Shown here piece after piece: positions 43,327-52,605 of a DNA stretch of 64,000 nucleotides. The stretch comes from Brockia lithotrophica (GTDB taxonomy: Bacteria > Bacillota > Bacilli > Thermicanales > DSM-22653): contig PEBW01000004.1 of assembly GCA_003050565.1 (NCBI GenBank), forward strand, positions 1 to 64,000, in the 5' to 3' direction. The notes under the pieces are model-generated. The model saw only the letters and a list, made by a program, of their open reading frames with translations. It had not been told where the DNA came from and searched no databases. Each line of letters begins with the position of its first letter. Position 1 is the stretch's first letter. A program made the translations under genes and the position numbers.

Positions 43327-44418
43327 TTGATCGAGTACTACCGCAAGTACGCCCGCACGATTTTCGACGTCGCCGTCCTCGCCCTCACGGTCTACTTCCT
43401 TATGGCCGCCTTCAGCTACCTCTTCCACCTCGTACCGTCGCTAATCTACATGGTGATACTTTTCCTCTTCGTGCGCCCTTTCATTCGCTTTTTTGAACGC
43501 CGGGGTGTTCCCCACGGTCTTTCCGTCTCCCTGGGGTTTCTCGCCTTCGTCCTCCTCATCGTCCTCGTGTTGGGACTCGTGGGTCTCATCGTAGCAGGAG
43601 AAATTCGCGGGCTCATCGACGCGTTGCCTAAGACCATCGACTACGTAGAGGTACGGGTGAACGAGCAGTATCGGTGGTTCCTTCAAAAGGCGGAAAACCT
43701 GCCGCCGGAAGTGTTAGACCGCTTACGCGCGTACGAGACGGACTTCGTGCGCCAGGCGGGAAACTGGCTGCAGGGATTTCTCCGCCAACTCTTGGACACC
43801 GTTACGTACTGGCCGACGCGGCTGTCGAAGTTCTTGGGGGACCTGTTCCTCTCCGGTCTCCTCGCGTTCTTCTTCGCTTTGGAATACGAACGTTGGCACA
43901 ACTGGTACGCCACGCGCGCACCGGGGACCCTTCGCCGCGCCTTGCACTTCCTCAATGCTCACGTCCTGAGCCAGATCGTCCACTACCTCGGGGCGCTCCT
44001 CAAAATCGTGTCCGTGACGGGGTTTCTCGTCTTCGTCGGCGCCGTCATCCTGCACAAGCCGAACCCGTTCCTCCTCGCGCTGCTGGCGGCCGTCCTCGAG
44101 TTCGTCCCCTACCTGGGGCTCATGACCTTCTTCGTACCCTGGATCGTATCGGAGTTCTTGAGCGGCGGCTGGCTGCCGGCACTCTACGTCCTCATCCTCT
44201 ACGGCGTCGTCTCGCTCGCGCGCCACATCCTCGAACCGCGGATCATGGGCCAAACGCTCGGCGTTTCCCCGTTTACGATGCTTTTGGCCATCGTCCTTTC
44301 GGCGGCGTACTTCGGATGGTCGGGCGTCTTTCTCGCTCCGTTCCTCGTGATCCTGATCAAGGCCTTGTACGACCAAGGCTACCTCAAACGTTGGGTACGC
44401 CTTCCCCAAGACGACTGA
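43327..44418 (+). CDS. AI-2E family (YrrI/PerM-type) transporter
   Basis: A 363-residue membrane protein with about eight helices, a polar loop of about 80 residues after the third helix, and the conserved EFVPYLG and LEPRIMGQTLGVSP segments. Family members have been linked to sodium/proton exchange or signal export; the substrate here is unknown. I chose TTG 43327 with GGAGGGG six bases upstream; GTG 43309 would overlap the ribosome-binding site. Confidence 0.86.
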   Translation: MIEYYRKYARTIFDVAVLALTVYFLMAAFSYLFHLVPSLIYMVILFLFVRPFIRFFERRGVPHGLSVSLGFLAFVLLIVLVLGLVGLIVAGEIRGLIDALPKTIDYVEVRVNEQYRWFLQKAENLPPEVLDRLRAYETDFVRQAGNWLQGFLRQLLDTVTYWPTRLSKFLGDLFLSGLLAFFFALEYERWHNWYATRAPGTLRRALHFLNAHVLSQIVHYLGALLKIVSVTGFLVFVGAVILHKPNPFLLALLAAVLEFVPYLGLMTFFVPWIVSEFLSGGWLPALYVLILYGVVSLARHILEPRIMGQTLGVSPFTMLLAIVLSAAYFGWSGVFLAPFLVILIKALYDQGYLKRWVRLPQDD

Positions 44419-44655
44419 ACGACCTTTTCTCATTCCGCGTACTCCGTCCGCTTGCCTTCTGCTCTACGTGCCTTTGCTTCCCCGAGGCCGTTACCCGTTC
44501 TTCGGACCGGGGCGCACCCCGGGGGAACCGTGTGCATACCGTGAGACGCAGGGCAAATGCCCAGACGGCCTTTCTCCTCCTTCGGGTGTCCGTCCGGTTC
44601 CGGGGTGGGCACCTGCAGGGAAGCCCATGCAAGGAGAGTTCGAGGAGGGACTCCC

Positions 44656-45717
44656 ATGGCGTACCCCTTCGCCGCAGATCCGCGACCGACCGTCCTCATC
44701 GGCGGGCGGGGGAGGACGTTTGCACCCGCCCAAACGCATTCTCCTACTCCGAGACAAGGGCCGCGAAGGGGACCCTTCGTTTCGGCGCGCGCGGGCGCGC
44801 GGAATTCAGAAGGGAGCGCGCATTCCGGCCTCTTCGACCTTCCGGAAATCCAAAGTCGCCCCGACCTATACGGGGCGCTTGCGGAGCTGGAGCGCCTCAT
44901 CGGCCTCGGGGAACTCAAGACATTCGTCTTCGAACTCGTCGCCTTCGTCCTCGTGAGCGAGCGACGCCGGCAGATGGGCCTGCGCGTGCAGCCGCAGTCC
45001 TACCACATGGTGTTTTCCGGAAGTCCGGGGACGGGAAAGACGACGGCCGCCCGTCTCTTGGGCCGCGTGTTTGCCGCGTTGGGTCTCCTCCCCCGCGGGC
45101 ACGTGGTCGAGGTGGAACGGGCGGATCTCGTTGGGGAGTACATCGGCCACACAGCTCAGCGGACGCGCGACGCCATACAACGGGCGATGGGGGGTATCCT
45201 CTTCATCGACGAAGCTTACTCGCTCGCCCGCGGCGGTGAGCGGGATTTCGGTCGCGAGGCCATCGACACGCTCGTCAAGGCGATGGAGGACCACCGGGAG
45301 CGGTTCCTCCTCATCTTGGCCGGATACGAGCGGGAGATGGAAGAGTTCCTCGCCACCAACCCGGGGCTGCCCTCGCGCTTTTCTTTTCGCCTTCGCTTTC
45401 CCGACTACACGGTAGAGGAACTCCTCGCGATTGCCGACCTGTTTGTGGAGGAACGGGACTACCGCCTGGCTCCCGGAGCGCGGGCGGCACTCGAGCGGCT
45501 GATCGTACGGGAAAAGCGTAAGTTCTATCCGCCGTTCAGCAACGCGCGTTTCGTGCGCAACGTCGTAGAGGGAGCCATACGCGCCCACGCTGCCCGCGTG
45601 CTCCGCGAGGGACGCATGGGTCCCCAGGACCTCACGCTTCTCACGGTGCGCGACGTGGAAGCTTGGGAAGGCGGATTCGGCGGAGAAGGGGCGAACGAAC
45701 GTGGACCTCGGTGGTGA
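44656..45717 (+). CDS. spoVK: Stage V sporulation protein K (AAA+ ATPase)
   Basis: CbbX-type AAA+ ATPase with Walker A GSPGTGKTTAA, Walker B ILFIDEAYSL and the sensor segment LPSRFSFRLRFPDYT. The catalytic part starts near residue 75; the first ~70 residues are low-complexity and unlike the family. SpoVK is needed for late spore maturation. ATG 44656 with GAGGAGGGA. The next gene is ynbB-like, as in the Bacillus spoVK region. Confidence 0.9.
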   Translation: MAYPFAADPRPTVLIGGRGRTFAPAQTHSPTPRQGPRRGPFVSARAGARNSEGSAHSGLFDLPEIQSRPDLYGALAELERLIGLGELKTFVFELVAFVLVSERRRQMGLRVQPQSYHMVFSGSPGTGKTTAARLLGRVFAALGLLPRGHVVEVERADLVGEYIGHTAQRTRDAIQRAMGGILFIDEAYSLARGGERDFGREAIDTLVKAMEDHRERFLLILAGYEREMEEFLATNPGLPSRFSFRLRFPDYTVEELLAIADLFVEERDYRLAPGARAALERLIVREKRKFYPPFSNARFVRNVVEGAIRAHAARVLREGRMGPQDLTLLTVRDVEAWEGGFGGEGANERGPRW

Positions 45718-47032
45718 ACGCGAAGCGTTGCTCGCGCTTGCCGAAACGGTCGAACGGGAACTCGCGCCGCTTCACCGCGCGTTTGAAAGGCGCGCCGAGC
45801 GGCATCTGGAACGCATCCTCGCGGCGATGCAGCGGCACCGCATTTCCGGCCAGCACCTCGTGCCCTCCACGGGTTACGGTTTGGGTGACGTCGGGCGCCG
45901 GGGTCTCGAAGCGGTCTACGCCGAGGTCTTCGGCGGAGAGGCAGCCCTCGTGAGCCCGCACATCCTCTCCGGTACGCACGCCCTTGCCGTTGCGCTGTTC
46001 GGTCTCCTCCGCCCGGGGGACGGCCTCGTACTCGCGACCGGCGTGCCGTACGACACGCTCCTTCCCGTGATCGGGATCGACGCCGAGGGGCGCTGTGCGG
46101 ACCCTCCGTTCGGCGAAGCTCCGGCATCGGAGGAGCGACGCCCGCGCGCCCTCGGCCCCGGAAGCCTTTGCGCCCTGGGCGTGAGGCCTACGCTGGTCCC
46201 CTTGCGCTCCGACGGTCGTTTCGATCGGGAGGGGGCGATCGAAGCAATCCGCGAGAATACGCGGGTGGTCTTCGTCCAGCGCTCGCGCGGGTACGCCAAC
46301 GTCCCCTCGCGGAGCGTCGAGGAGATCGCGGACTTCGTCGAAGGCGTTCGAAGGAAAGCGCCGCACGTCTTCGTCCTCGTGGACAACTGCTACGGGGAAT
46401 TCGTCGAGGAACGGGAGCCTACGCACGCAGGGGCAGACCTCATCGTCGGCTCGCTCATCAAAAACCCGGGCGGCGGCCTTGCGAAAGGCGGCGGCTATCT
46501 CGTGGGAAGCGAGGAGGCCGTCTCGCGGGCCGCGGAGCGCTACACGGCCCCCGGAATCGGGAAGGAGATTGGCGCGACCTACCCGGGCCTTGGGGATTTG
46601 TACATGGGCTTCTTCCTCGCGCCGCACCACGTGGCAGAAGCCCTCAAAGGAGCAAGCTTTGCCGCTGCCCTCCTTGCGCGCCTCGGCTTCGCCGTTTCCC
46701 CCGCGGCGGACGAGCCTCGCACGGACATAATCCAGGCGATCACCTTCGGCAATCGCGATGCGCTTCTCGACTTCCTCGCCGCGGTGCAGGAGATGTCACC
46801 GGTTGACGCCTTCGTCACGCCGGTCCCCGACGAGATGCCGGGATACGCGGATCTGGTAGTCATGGCAGGGGGGACGTTCGTACAGGGATCGACAGCCGAA
46901 CTCTCTGCCGACGCCCCCATCCGTCCCCCGTACGTCGCTTACCTTCAAGGCGGGCTCACCTACGCCCACGTCAAGCTCGCGGCGCTCCACGCGGCTCGGC
47001 GTTTGCTGGAGAAAGGACATGGTAGGATCTGA
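45701..47032 (+). CDS. YnbB-like PLP-dependent enzyme (methionine gamma-lyase family)
   Basis: A 443-residue PLP enzyme with the Lys in GSLIKNPGGG and a Cys/Gly-rich VDNCYGEFVEE segment before it. The family is named aluminium resistance protein or methionine gamma-lyase-like; true activity is not known. GTG 45701 overlaps the spoVK end by 17 bp. In Bacillus the order is spoVK-ynbA-ynbB; ynbA (hflX) is absent here. Confidence 0.88.
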   Translation: MDLGGEREALLALAETVERELAPLHRAFERRAERHLERILAAMQRHRISGQHLVPSTGYGLGDVGRRGLEAVYAEVFGGEAALVSPHILSGTHALAVALFGLLRPGDGLVLATGVPYDTLLPVIGIDAEGRCADPPFGEAPASEERRPRALGPGSLCALGVRPTLVPLRSDGRFDREGAIEAIRENTRVVFVQRSRGYANVPSRSVEEIADFVEGVRRKAPHVFVLVDNCYGEFVEEREPTHAGADLIVGSLIKNPGGGLAKGGGYLVGSEEAVSRAAERYTAPGIGKEIGATYPGLGDLYMGFFLAPHHVAEALKGASFAAALLARLGFAVSPAADEPRTDIIQAITFGNRDALLDFLAAVQEMSPVDAFVTPVPDEMPGYADLVVMAGGTFVQGSTAELSADAPIRPPYVAYLQGGLTYAHVKLAALHAARRLLEKGHGRI

Positions 47033-47178
47033 GGGTCCATTTCCGCGTGCGCGGGGGAAACAAAAACATCGCGAAAACTTCAGGAACAACGGCCGGCCCG
47101 GAAATTTTACGGCGCACCCGAACGCGTTGGTCGCCGTTCTTGTGACGAAGAAATAAGGAAAGCCCGTCGTGAGGAGAG

Positions 47179-47847
47179 CTACGAAAGGACGCGAAAGATC
47201 CCCACCACCTTGCCGAGGATGCGAAACTCGAGGTCGGTGAGGGGTGGGTATTCTGGGTTTTCCGCGACGAGAACCGCCTGCCGCCCGTGGAACCGTAGGC
47301 GTTTGATCGTAGCTTCGCCGTCCGACGTGAGGGCGAGGACGATGTCCCCTTCGTCGGCAGCATCTTGGCGGCGAATGAGGACGTAATCGCCGTCGAATAT
47401 CCCCGCGCCGACCATGCTGTCTCCCCGTACGCGGAGGTAGAAGAGGGGATTATCTTGGGTTTCTTGGGCGGCAAAGGGAGCGGGTGCGTACATGCTTCCC
47501 TCGGGAACTTCTAGAGCCTCGCGGGGATTACCGGCAGGCGTATAGCCGAGGAGGGGAACCTCGCGCACTTCTTCCACCATACCGACGGTGTGCAAAGGGT
47601 TCGCCGAACCATCCGGATTCGGGTCCCGGAGCTTGAGGGAACGCGATCTCTTGGGAAGGCGTTGGATCACGCCTTTGTATTCGAGGCGTTTCAAGTAGTA
47701 GTGTGCAGAGGCCGTCGAACTGAGCCCCAGCCCCTCCGCGATTTGGCGTACGGTGGGCGGGAAGCCGTGTGCTTGGAAAAATAGGCGGATGAAGTCGAGG
47801 ACCTCGCGCTCGCGCGGGGTGAGCTGAGATTCGGACGTTCCCCTCAC
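47179..47847 (-). CDS. lexA: SOS repressor LexA
   Basis: N-terminal winged helix (LTPREREVLDFIRLFF, PPTVRQIAEGLGL) and C-terminal S24 protease with the self-cleavage Ala-Gly in YTPAGNP, the Ser in GDSMVGAGI and the Lys in ATIKRLRF. RecA on damaged DNA triggers self-cleavage. 222 residues. An SOS-box-like site and promoter lie upstream. Confidence 0.95.
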   Translation of the reverse strand: MRGTSESQLTPREREVLDFIRLFFQAHGFPPTVRQIAEGLGLSSTASAHYYLKRLEYKGVIQRLPKRSRSLKLRDPNPDGSANPLHTVGMVEEVREVPLLGYTPAGNPREALEVPEGSMYAPAPFAAQETQDNPLFYLRVRGDSMVGAGIFDGDYVLIRRQDAADEGDIVLALTSDGEATIKRLRFHGRQAVLVAENPEYPPLTDLEFRILGKVVGIFRVLS

Positions 47848-47902
47848 AGGAAAGCACTCCTCTCCCGCGATGCCTAACGGTGCACCGCACGCGTTTGTTT
47901 CG

Positions 47903-47932
47903 AGTATACCACGCGAACGCCTGTATGGTGAA
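47903..47932 (-). promoter_or_regulatory. lexA promoter with SOS-box-like operator
   Basis: On the minus strand, TATACT (47908-47903) lies 18 bases after TTCACC (47932-47927). The plus-strand CGAAC-GCCT-GTATG at 47914-47927 fits the Gram-positive SOS box (CGAACN4GTTCG) at eight of ten positions and sits between the two boxes, so LexA should repress itself here. Confidence 0.6.
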
Positions 47933-47992
47933 TTGTGGGAGTGGGAGAGGCCTTTCCGAACCGCGAACGGACTGAGAGGTAAGAGACAAAAG

Positions 47993-48022
47993 TTGACTTG
48001 CGGAAAATCACGGACATATAAT
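47993..48022 (+). promoter_or_regulatory. mgtA promoter
   Basis: TTGACT (47993-47998) and a perfect TATAAT (48017-48022) are 18 bases apart, about 223 bases before the mgtA start, leaving a long leader. Confidence 0.78.
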
Positions 48023-48027
48023 GGGCG

Positions 48028-48244
48028 AGGACAAAGACGCCCCGGGACAAGGGCCTTCGGGCCGGCGCAGCGAGGAACTTCGAGGAGGCGCGCCGCTGCG
48101 CCTCAACCGAGACGGCCTTTTTTGGCGGCGTCGCACGGATTGCCAGGGATCCCGCCGGATCTTCGACAGGTTGGGGAGGGGATATTCCGTGCACGAGATT
48201 TGCATTCTACGGGCGAAGCAACCGCAGGGGAAGGCGGTGGGACC
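48028..48244 (+). promoter_or_regulatory. Structured mgtA leader with mutually exclusive hairpins
   Basis: Stem A pairs GGCGCAGCG (48064-48072) with CGCTGCGCC (48094-48102); stem B pairs GAGGCGC (48085-48091) with GCGCCTC (48098-48104). They share bases, so only one can form. Around stem A, GGCCG (48060-48064) can pair with CGGCC (48113-48117), right before six T's (48118-48123), which gives a terminator. This is an attenuator layout, perhaps Mg2+-responsive; the known M-box core is not visible. Confidence 0.55.
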
Positions 48245-51025
48245 GTGTTGAACCGGATCCGGGAGCTCTGGCAGTTGCCGGGAGGGAACGGAGGTACAAA
48301 GCGGATAAACGGTGCCGGGCGGGCGCCCAGGCGTCGGGGCGGTCTCGACCCCATCGTCGAGCTCCAGAGTCGGGAAATGCAGGCGACGCTCCTCGAAGTA
48401 AGCGATCTCCCTGTGGAGGCCGTGTACGAGCGGTTGCGAACTACTCCGGCGGGGCTTTCCGACGATGAGGTGGAGAAGCGTCTCGAAGAGTTTGGGCCCA
48501 ACGAGATCCCGGAAAAACCTGAGCTCACCGTTCTCCGTCGCCTCTACGAAGCATTTGTGAATCCCTTTAACGTCGTCCTCCTCCTTCTCGCCGTCGTCTC
48601 GACGTTAACGGACATCGTCTTTGTCGCTCCCGAGGATCGGGATCCTTCGGGCGTGATCATCATCCTCACGATGGTCACCGTAAGCGGAATCCTCCGCTTT
48701 GTCCAGGAATGGCGGAGCGATCAGGCGGCAGAGAAGCTCAAGCAGCTCGTCGACCTCACGATCGCCGTTCGGCGTGCCGGGCGTCAGCCGACGGAAATTC
48801 GCACGGAAGAGCTCGTCCCGGGAGACGTCGTCCACCTCGCCGCGGGGGACATGATCCCGGCCGACCTGCGAATCGTAAACGCCAAGGACTTCTTCGTGAA
48901 CCAGTCGGCGCTCACGGGAGAGGCGGAGCCGGTAGAGAAGGTTCCCACGCCGTGCCTCGTTCCGTGCGAGGCTCCCCCCTCGTCCAACCCGCTGGAAAGG
49001 CACAACTTGGCGTTCATGGGCTCGAGCGTCGTGAGCGGCTCGGCCGTCGGCGTCGTCGTCGCCACGGGACCGAGGACGTACTTCGGCCACGTGGCCAAGA
49101 CGCTCACGGAGCGGCGTGAGGCGACGAGCTTCGAGGTGGGAGTCAATCGGGTCTCCTGGCTCCTCATCCGCTTCATGCTCGCCATGGTGCCCGTTGTCTT
49201 TTTCTTGAACTTCCTCACCAAGCGCGACTGGCTTGACGCGCTTCTCTTTTCCCTCGCCGTGGCCGTGGGTCTCACGCCGGAAATGCTTCCGATGATCGTC
49301 ACGGCGGGGCTCGCCAAAGGCGCAGTCTTCATGAGCAAGAAAAAGGTCATCGTGAAGCGCCTGAGCGCCATGCAGAACTTCGGGGCGATGGACGTCCTGT
49401 GCACGGACAAGACGGGGACGCTCACCCAAGACAAGATCGTCCTCGAGTTCTACCTCGACGTGCACGGCGACGAGGAGCCGCGGGTGCTCAAACACGCCTT
49501 TTTGAACAGCTACTTCCAGACAGGACTCAAAAACGTGATGGACCGGGCGATCCTCGCCCACGTGGGCGAAGAGTTCGACTGGATGAAGACGCACTACGAA
49601 AAGGTAGACGAGATCCCCTTCGACTTCGTGCGCAGGCGCATGAGCGTCGTCGTACGCGACCAGTCGGGAAAGACGCAGCTCATCACGAAGGGCGCCGTCG
49701 AGGAGATGCTCAAGGTCTGCTCGCACGTGGAATACCGCGGGCAGGTCGTCCACCTCACGGAGGAGCTCAGGCGAGAGGTTCTAGAAAACGTCTACAGTTT
49801 GAACGCCAAAGGCCTTCGCGTCCTCGCCGTCGCCCAGAAGACGAACCCGCCGCCCGTAGGGCAGTTCACCGTGGAAGACGAGCGCGACATGGTTCTCATG
49901 GGCTACCTCGCCTTCCTGGATCCGCCCAAGGAGTCGGCTCCCAAGACGATCGCCGAACTCAAGGAACACGGGATCGAGCTCAAGATCCTCACGGGCGACA
50001 ACGACGTCGTCACGAAGGCAATCGCCGACCAGGTGGGGATCGACACCCACCACATCCTCCTCGGTGCGGACATCGAGGCAATGGGCGACGAGACCTTGCG
50101 CCGAGAAGTGGAGCGCACCACGGTCTTTGCGAAGCTCTCGCCTGCGCACAAGGCGCGCATTGTAAAGGCCCTTCGGGAAAACGGCCACACCGTGGGCTTT
50201 TTGGGCGACGGAATCAACGACGCCCCGGCGATGCACGCCGCCGACGTGGGCATCTCCGTAGAAAACGCCGTAGACATCGCCAAGGAGGCGGCGGACATCA
50301 TCCTCCTCGAGCGCGACCTCGGCGTGCTCGTGGACGGGGTCGTAGAGGGACGCCGCACCTTCGGCAACATCATGAAGTACATCAAGATCACGGCGAGTTC
50401 CAACTTCGGAAACGTCTTCTCCGTGCTCGTGGCGAGCTGGCTCTTGCCCTTCTTGCCCATGCAACCCATCCAGCTTTTGTTTCTCAACCTCACGTACGAC
50501 TTGTCCATGACGACGATGCCTTGGGACCGCATGGACCGCGAGTACCTCAAGAAGCCACGCAAGTGGGACGCTCCGATCATCGGCCGCTACATGATCTGGC
50601 TCGGGCCGACGAGTTCCGTTTTCGACATCACGACGTACGCCCTCATGTTCTTTCTCATCGCCCCTGCGGTGGTCGGCGGAGACTACTTCGCCCTACCGGA
50701 CGAGTTGAAAGCGGAGTTCGCCTCGGTGTTTCAGACGGGCTGGTTCGTGGAGAGCCTCTGGACGCAGACGCTCGTCGTGCACATGCTCCGAACCGAAAAA
50801 ATCCCCTTCCTCCAAAGCCTGCCAGGCGCTCCGCTCTTTTTGGCCACGGCTCTTGCCGTCACCGTGGATACGCTCGTTCCCTACACCCCCATCGGTGCCT
50901 ACCTCGGGATGACTCCTCTGCCCGGGTTCTACTTCCCGTGGCTCGTGGCGACGCTCCTTTCGTACCTCGTCCTCGCGCAGTTCGTGAAAATACGCTTCGT
51001 CCGGCGGTACGGGTACTTGATCTAG
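48245..51025 (+). CDS. mgtA: Magnesium-translocating P-type ATPase
   Basis: Imports Mg2+ using ATP. P-type motifs are complete: TGE in LTGEAEPVEK, the phosphorylated Asp in CTDKTGTLTQ, KGAVE in the nucleotide-binding domain, TGDN and GDGINDAPA. About ten membrane helices; 926 residues with an N-terminal cytoplasmic part of ~90 residues. The MgtA type is supported by the SLTPEMLP-like GLTPEMLPMIV and NLTYDLSMTT segments. GTG 48245 is my choice; the ribosome-binding site is only moderate. Confidence 0.93.
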   Translation: MLNRIRELWQLPGGNGGTKRINGAGRAPRRRGGLDPIVELQSREMQATLLEVSDLPVEAVYERLRTTPAGLSDDEVEKRLEEFGPNEIPEKPELTVLRRLYEAFVNPFNVVLLLLAVVSTLTDIVFVAPEDRDPSGVIIILTMVTVSGILRFVQEWRSDQAAEKLKQLVDLTIAVRRAGRQPTEIRTEELVPGDVVHLAAGDMIPADLRIVNAKDFFVNQSALTGEAEPVEKVPTPCLVPCEAPPSSNPLERHNLAFMGSSVVSGSAVGVVVATGPRTYFGHVAKTLTERREATSFEVGVNRVSWLLIRFMLAMVPVVFFLNFLTKRDWLDALLFSLAVAVGLTPEMLPMIVTAGLAKGAVFMSKKKVIVKRLSAMQNFGAMDVLCTDKTGTLTQDKIVLEFYLDVHGDEEPRVLKHAFLNSYFQTGLKNVMDRAILAHVGEEFDWMKTHYEKVDEIPFDFVRRRMSVVVRDQSGKTQLITKGAVEEMLKVCSHVEYRGQVVHLTEELRREVLENVYSLNAKGLRVLAVAQKTNPPPVGQFTVEDERDMVLMGYLAFLDPPKESAPKTIAELKEHGIELKILTGDNDVVTKAIADQVGIDTHHILLGADIEAMGDETLRREVERTTVFAKLSPAHKARIVKALRENGHTVGFLGDGINDAPAMHAADVGISVENAVDIAKEAADIILLERDLGVLVDGVVEGRRTFGNIMKYIKITASSNFGNVFSVLVASWLLPFLPMQPIQLLFLNLTYDLSMTTMPWDRMDREYLKKPRKWDAPIIGRYMIWLGPTSSVFDITTYALMFFLIAPAVVGGDYFALPDELKAEFASVFQTGWFVESLWTQTLVVHMLRTEKIPFLQSLPGAPLFLATALAVTVDTLVPYTPIGAYLGMTPLPGFYFPWLVATLLSYLVLAQFVKIRFVRRYGYLI

Positions 51026-51104
51026 CGCTTCCTCTCCGGCACGCCCGTCCCCGGCGGCATTCTCTTCGAACTCGACCTCGGTCCTCGGGTGGGACGTCTC
51101 CCCC

Positions 51105-51133
51105 TTGACTCCTCGCGTTCCTCCGCGTACAAT
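51105..51133 (+). promoter_or_regulatory. Promoter of the metNIQ operon
   Basis: TTGACT (51105-51110) and TACAAT (51128-51133), 17 bases apart, about 70 bases before the riboswitch. Confidence 0.75.
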
Positions 51134-51203
51134 CGATGCAAAGCGCGTGCGAGGCGACCCAGGAGAACGAATGGTTCCTTTCCAACCGAAAAAGCACGTC
51201 CGA

Positions 51204-51313
51204 CCTTATCCAGAGTGGCGGAGGGACGGGCCCGATGAAGCCCGGCAACCGGCCGCGCCAGGGCCGCGGCACGGTGCCAATTCCCGCAGGACGGCGGAGT
51301 TCTGGGAGATAAG
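51204..51313 (+). promoter_or_regulatory. SAM-I (S-box) riboswitch
   Basis: The conserved core is present in order: CTTATCCAGAG-GGCGGAGGGAC, GGCCCGATGAAGCCCGGCAACC (kept as two joined parts of the family consensus), GGTGCCAATTCC and the closing GGGAGATAAG. The P1 helix CTTATC/GATAAG spans 51205-51313. S-adenosylmethionine binding lets the downstream terminator form and stops transcription of the methionine importer. Confidence 0.95.
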
Positions 51314-51329
51314 GTTCGGGGATGCCTGC

Positions 51330-51365
51330 AAAGGCCCCTTTCTGATCCCAGAAAGGGGCCTTTTT
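51330..51365 (+). terminator. Riboswitch-controlled terminator
   Basis: A perfect 15-bp stem (51330-51344 with 51349-51363) and a four-base loop, ending in a run of five T's. It is the expression platform of the SAM riboswitch. The 135 bases between it and metN hold no gene. Confidence 0.95.
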
Positions 51366-51498
51366 CTGCTCTTTTGCGGGGTCGGGCGTGCGGGCGAGTT
51401 TTGGGCGGTGCGGGGCATCGTGACGCCGCGTTGCGAACCGCCGAGCTTTCCCCGCGGGCGGCGAAGGAGAAAACGGAGTTTCGAAAGGAGGTGTACGC

Positions 51499-52605
51499 GT
51501 GATCCGCCTCGTCGACGTGTCCAAGACGTACACGCTTCCCGGCGGCGTTCAGGTCGAGGCCCTCAGGGACGTCAACCTGGAAATCACCCGCGGCGAGATC
51601 TTCGGCATCATCGGCCACAGCGGGGCGGGGAAGAGCACGCTCATCCGGCTCATCAACCTCCTCGAGCGCCCTACGCGGGGTGAAGTGTGGGTTGACGGCG
51701 TCGAAATGACTCGATTGAGCGACGAAGAGCTCCGCCGCCGGCGGATGAAGATCGGCATGATCTTTCAGCACTTCAACCTCCTCTGGTCGCGAACGGTCTT
51801 CGGAAACGTAGCCTTTCCCCTCGAAATCGCAGGCTGGCCGCGGAAGAAGGCGCGCGAACGAGTCCTCGAGCTCTTGGAACTCGTGGGCCTTGCGGAGCAC
51901 CGCGACCGCTACCCTTCCCAGCTCTCCGGCGGGCAAAAGCAGCGCGTGGGGATCGCCCGGGCGCTCGCCAACGCTCCCGACGTCCTCCTTTCCGACGAGG
52001 CGACGAGCGCCCTCGACCCGAATACGACGGACGCAATCCTCGAACTCCTCAAGGAAATCAACGCGCGCTTCGGGCTGACGATCGTGCTCATCACGCACGA
52101 GATGTCCGTGATCGAAAAGGTCGCCGACCGCGTCGCCGTCCTCGACCGCGGGGTGGTTCAGGAGGTGGGGGAGGTGGCGGAGGTGTTCGCGCGGCCGCGC
52201 TCGCCCGTGACGCGGGCCCTACTCCGGGAAGGAATCGAAGGGGGAGCGCTCGCCGCCGTGGATCCGAACGCCTTGCGCGGTCCCGTCGTCCGCCTCGTGT
52301 TCGTCGGGGAAAGCGCCAACCGTCCCCTTCTATCCGCACTCCTTCGGAATTTCGACCTCGAGGTGAACATCCTCCAGGGTCAGGTCCGCCGCCTCAAGCG
52401 CGGCTCGTACGGGGTGCTCTACACGGAGTGGATCGGGAGGGAAGAGGAGATCGCCCGCGCCCGCGCCTTTTTGGAAGGGGAGGGGGTTGGGGTGGAGATC
52501 CTCGACGCTCGGGAGCTCCGGGACGTCCCTAGAGAGGAGGTGAGCCGCCTTGCCGTTTCCCCACGTGAGCCAGAACTGGCCGCTCATCGTCCAGGCCACC
52601 GTTGA
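51499..52605 (+). CDS. metN: Methionine ABC importer, ATP-binding protein
   Basis: ATPase with Walker A GHSGAGKST, signature LSGGQKQR, Walker B LLSDEATS and switch His in LITHEMS, followed by the C-terminal NIL domain (about 270-345) that senses methionine in the family. 368 residues. GTG 51499 with AAAGGAGGTG. The frame runs 56 bp into metI, longer than usual; the last ~20 residues look unconserved. Confidence 0.95.
   Translation: MIRLVDVSKTYTLPGGVQVEALRDVNLEITRGEIFGIIGHSGAGKSTLIRLINLLERPTRGEVWVDGVEMTRLSDEELRRRRMKIGMIFQHFNLLWSRTVFGNVAFPLEIAGWPRKKARERVLELLELVGLAEHRDRYPSQLSGGQKQRVGIARALANAPDVLLSDEATSALDPNTTDAILELLKEINARFGLTIVLITHEMSVIEKVADRVAVLDRGVVQEVGEVAEVFARPRSPVTRALLREGIEGGALAAVDPNALRGPVVRLVFVGESANRPLLSALLRNFDLEVNILQGQVRRLKRGSYGVLYTEWIGREEEIARARAFLEGEGVGVEILDARELRDVPREEVSRLAVSPREPELAAHRPGHR

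Noticed and set aside
48023-48244. M-box magnesium riboswitch
   Set aside because: The gene fits, but the conserved M-box segments are not visible; I kept only an unnamed structured leader.
48021-48251. 76-residue frame in the mgtA leader
   Set aside because: Its ATG overlaps the -10 box TATAAT, so the transcript cannot contain the start with a ribosome-binding site.
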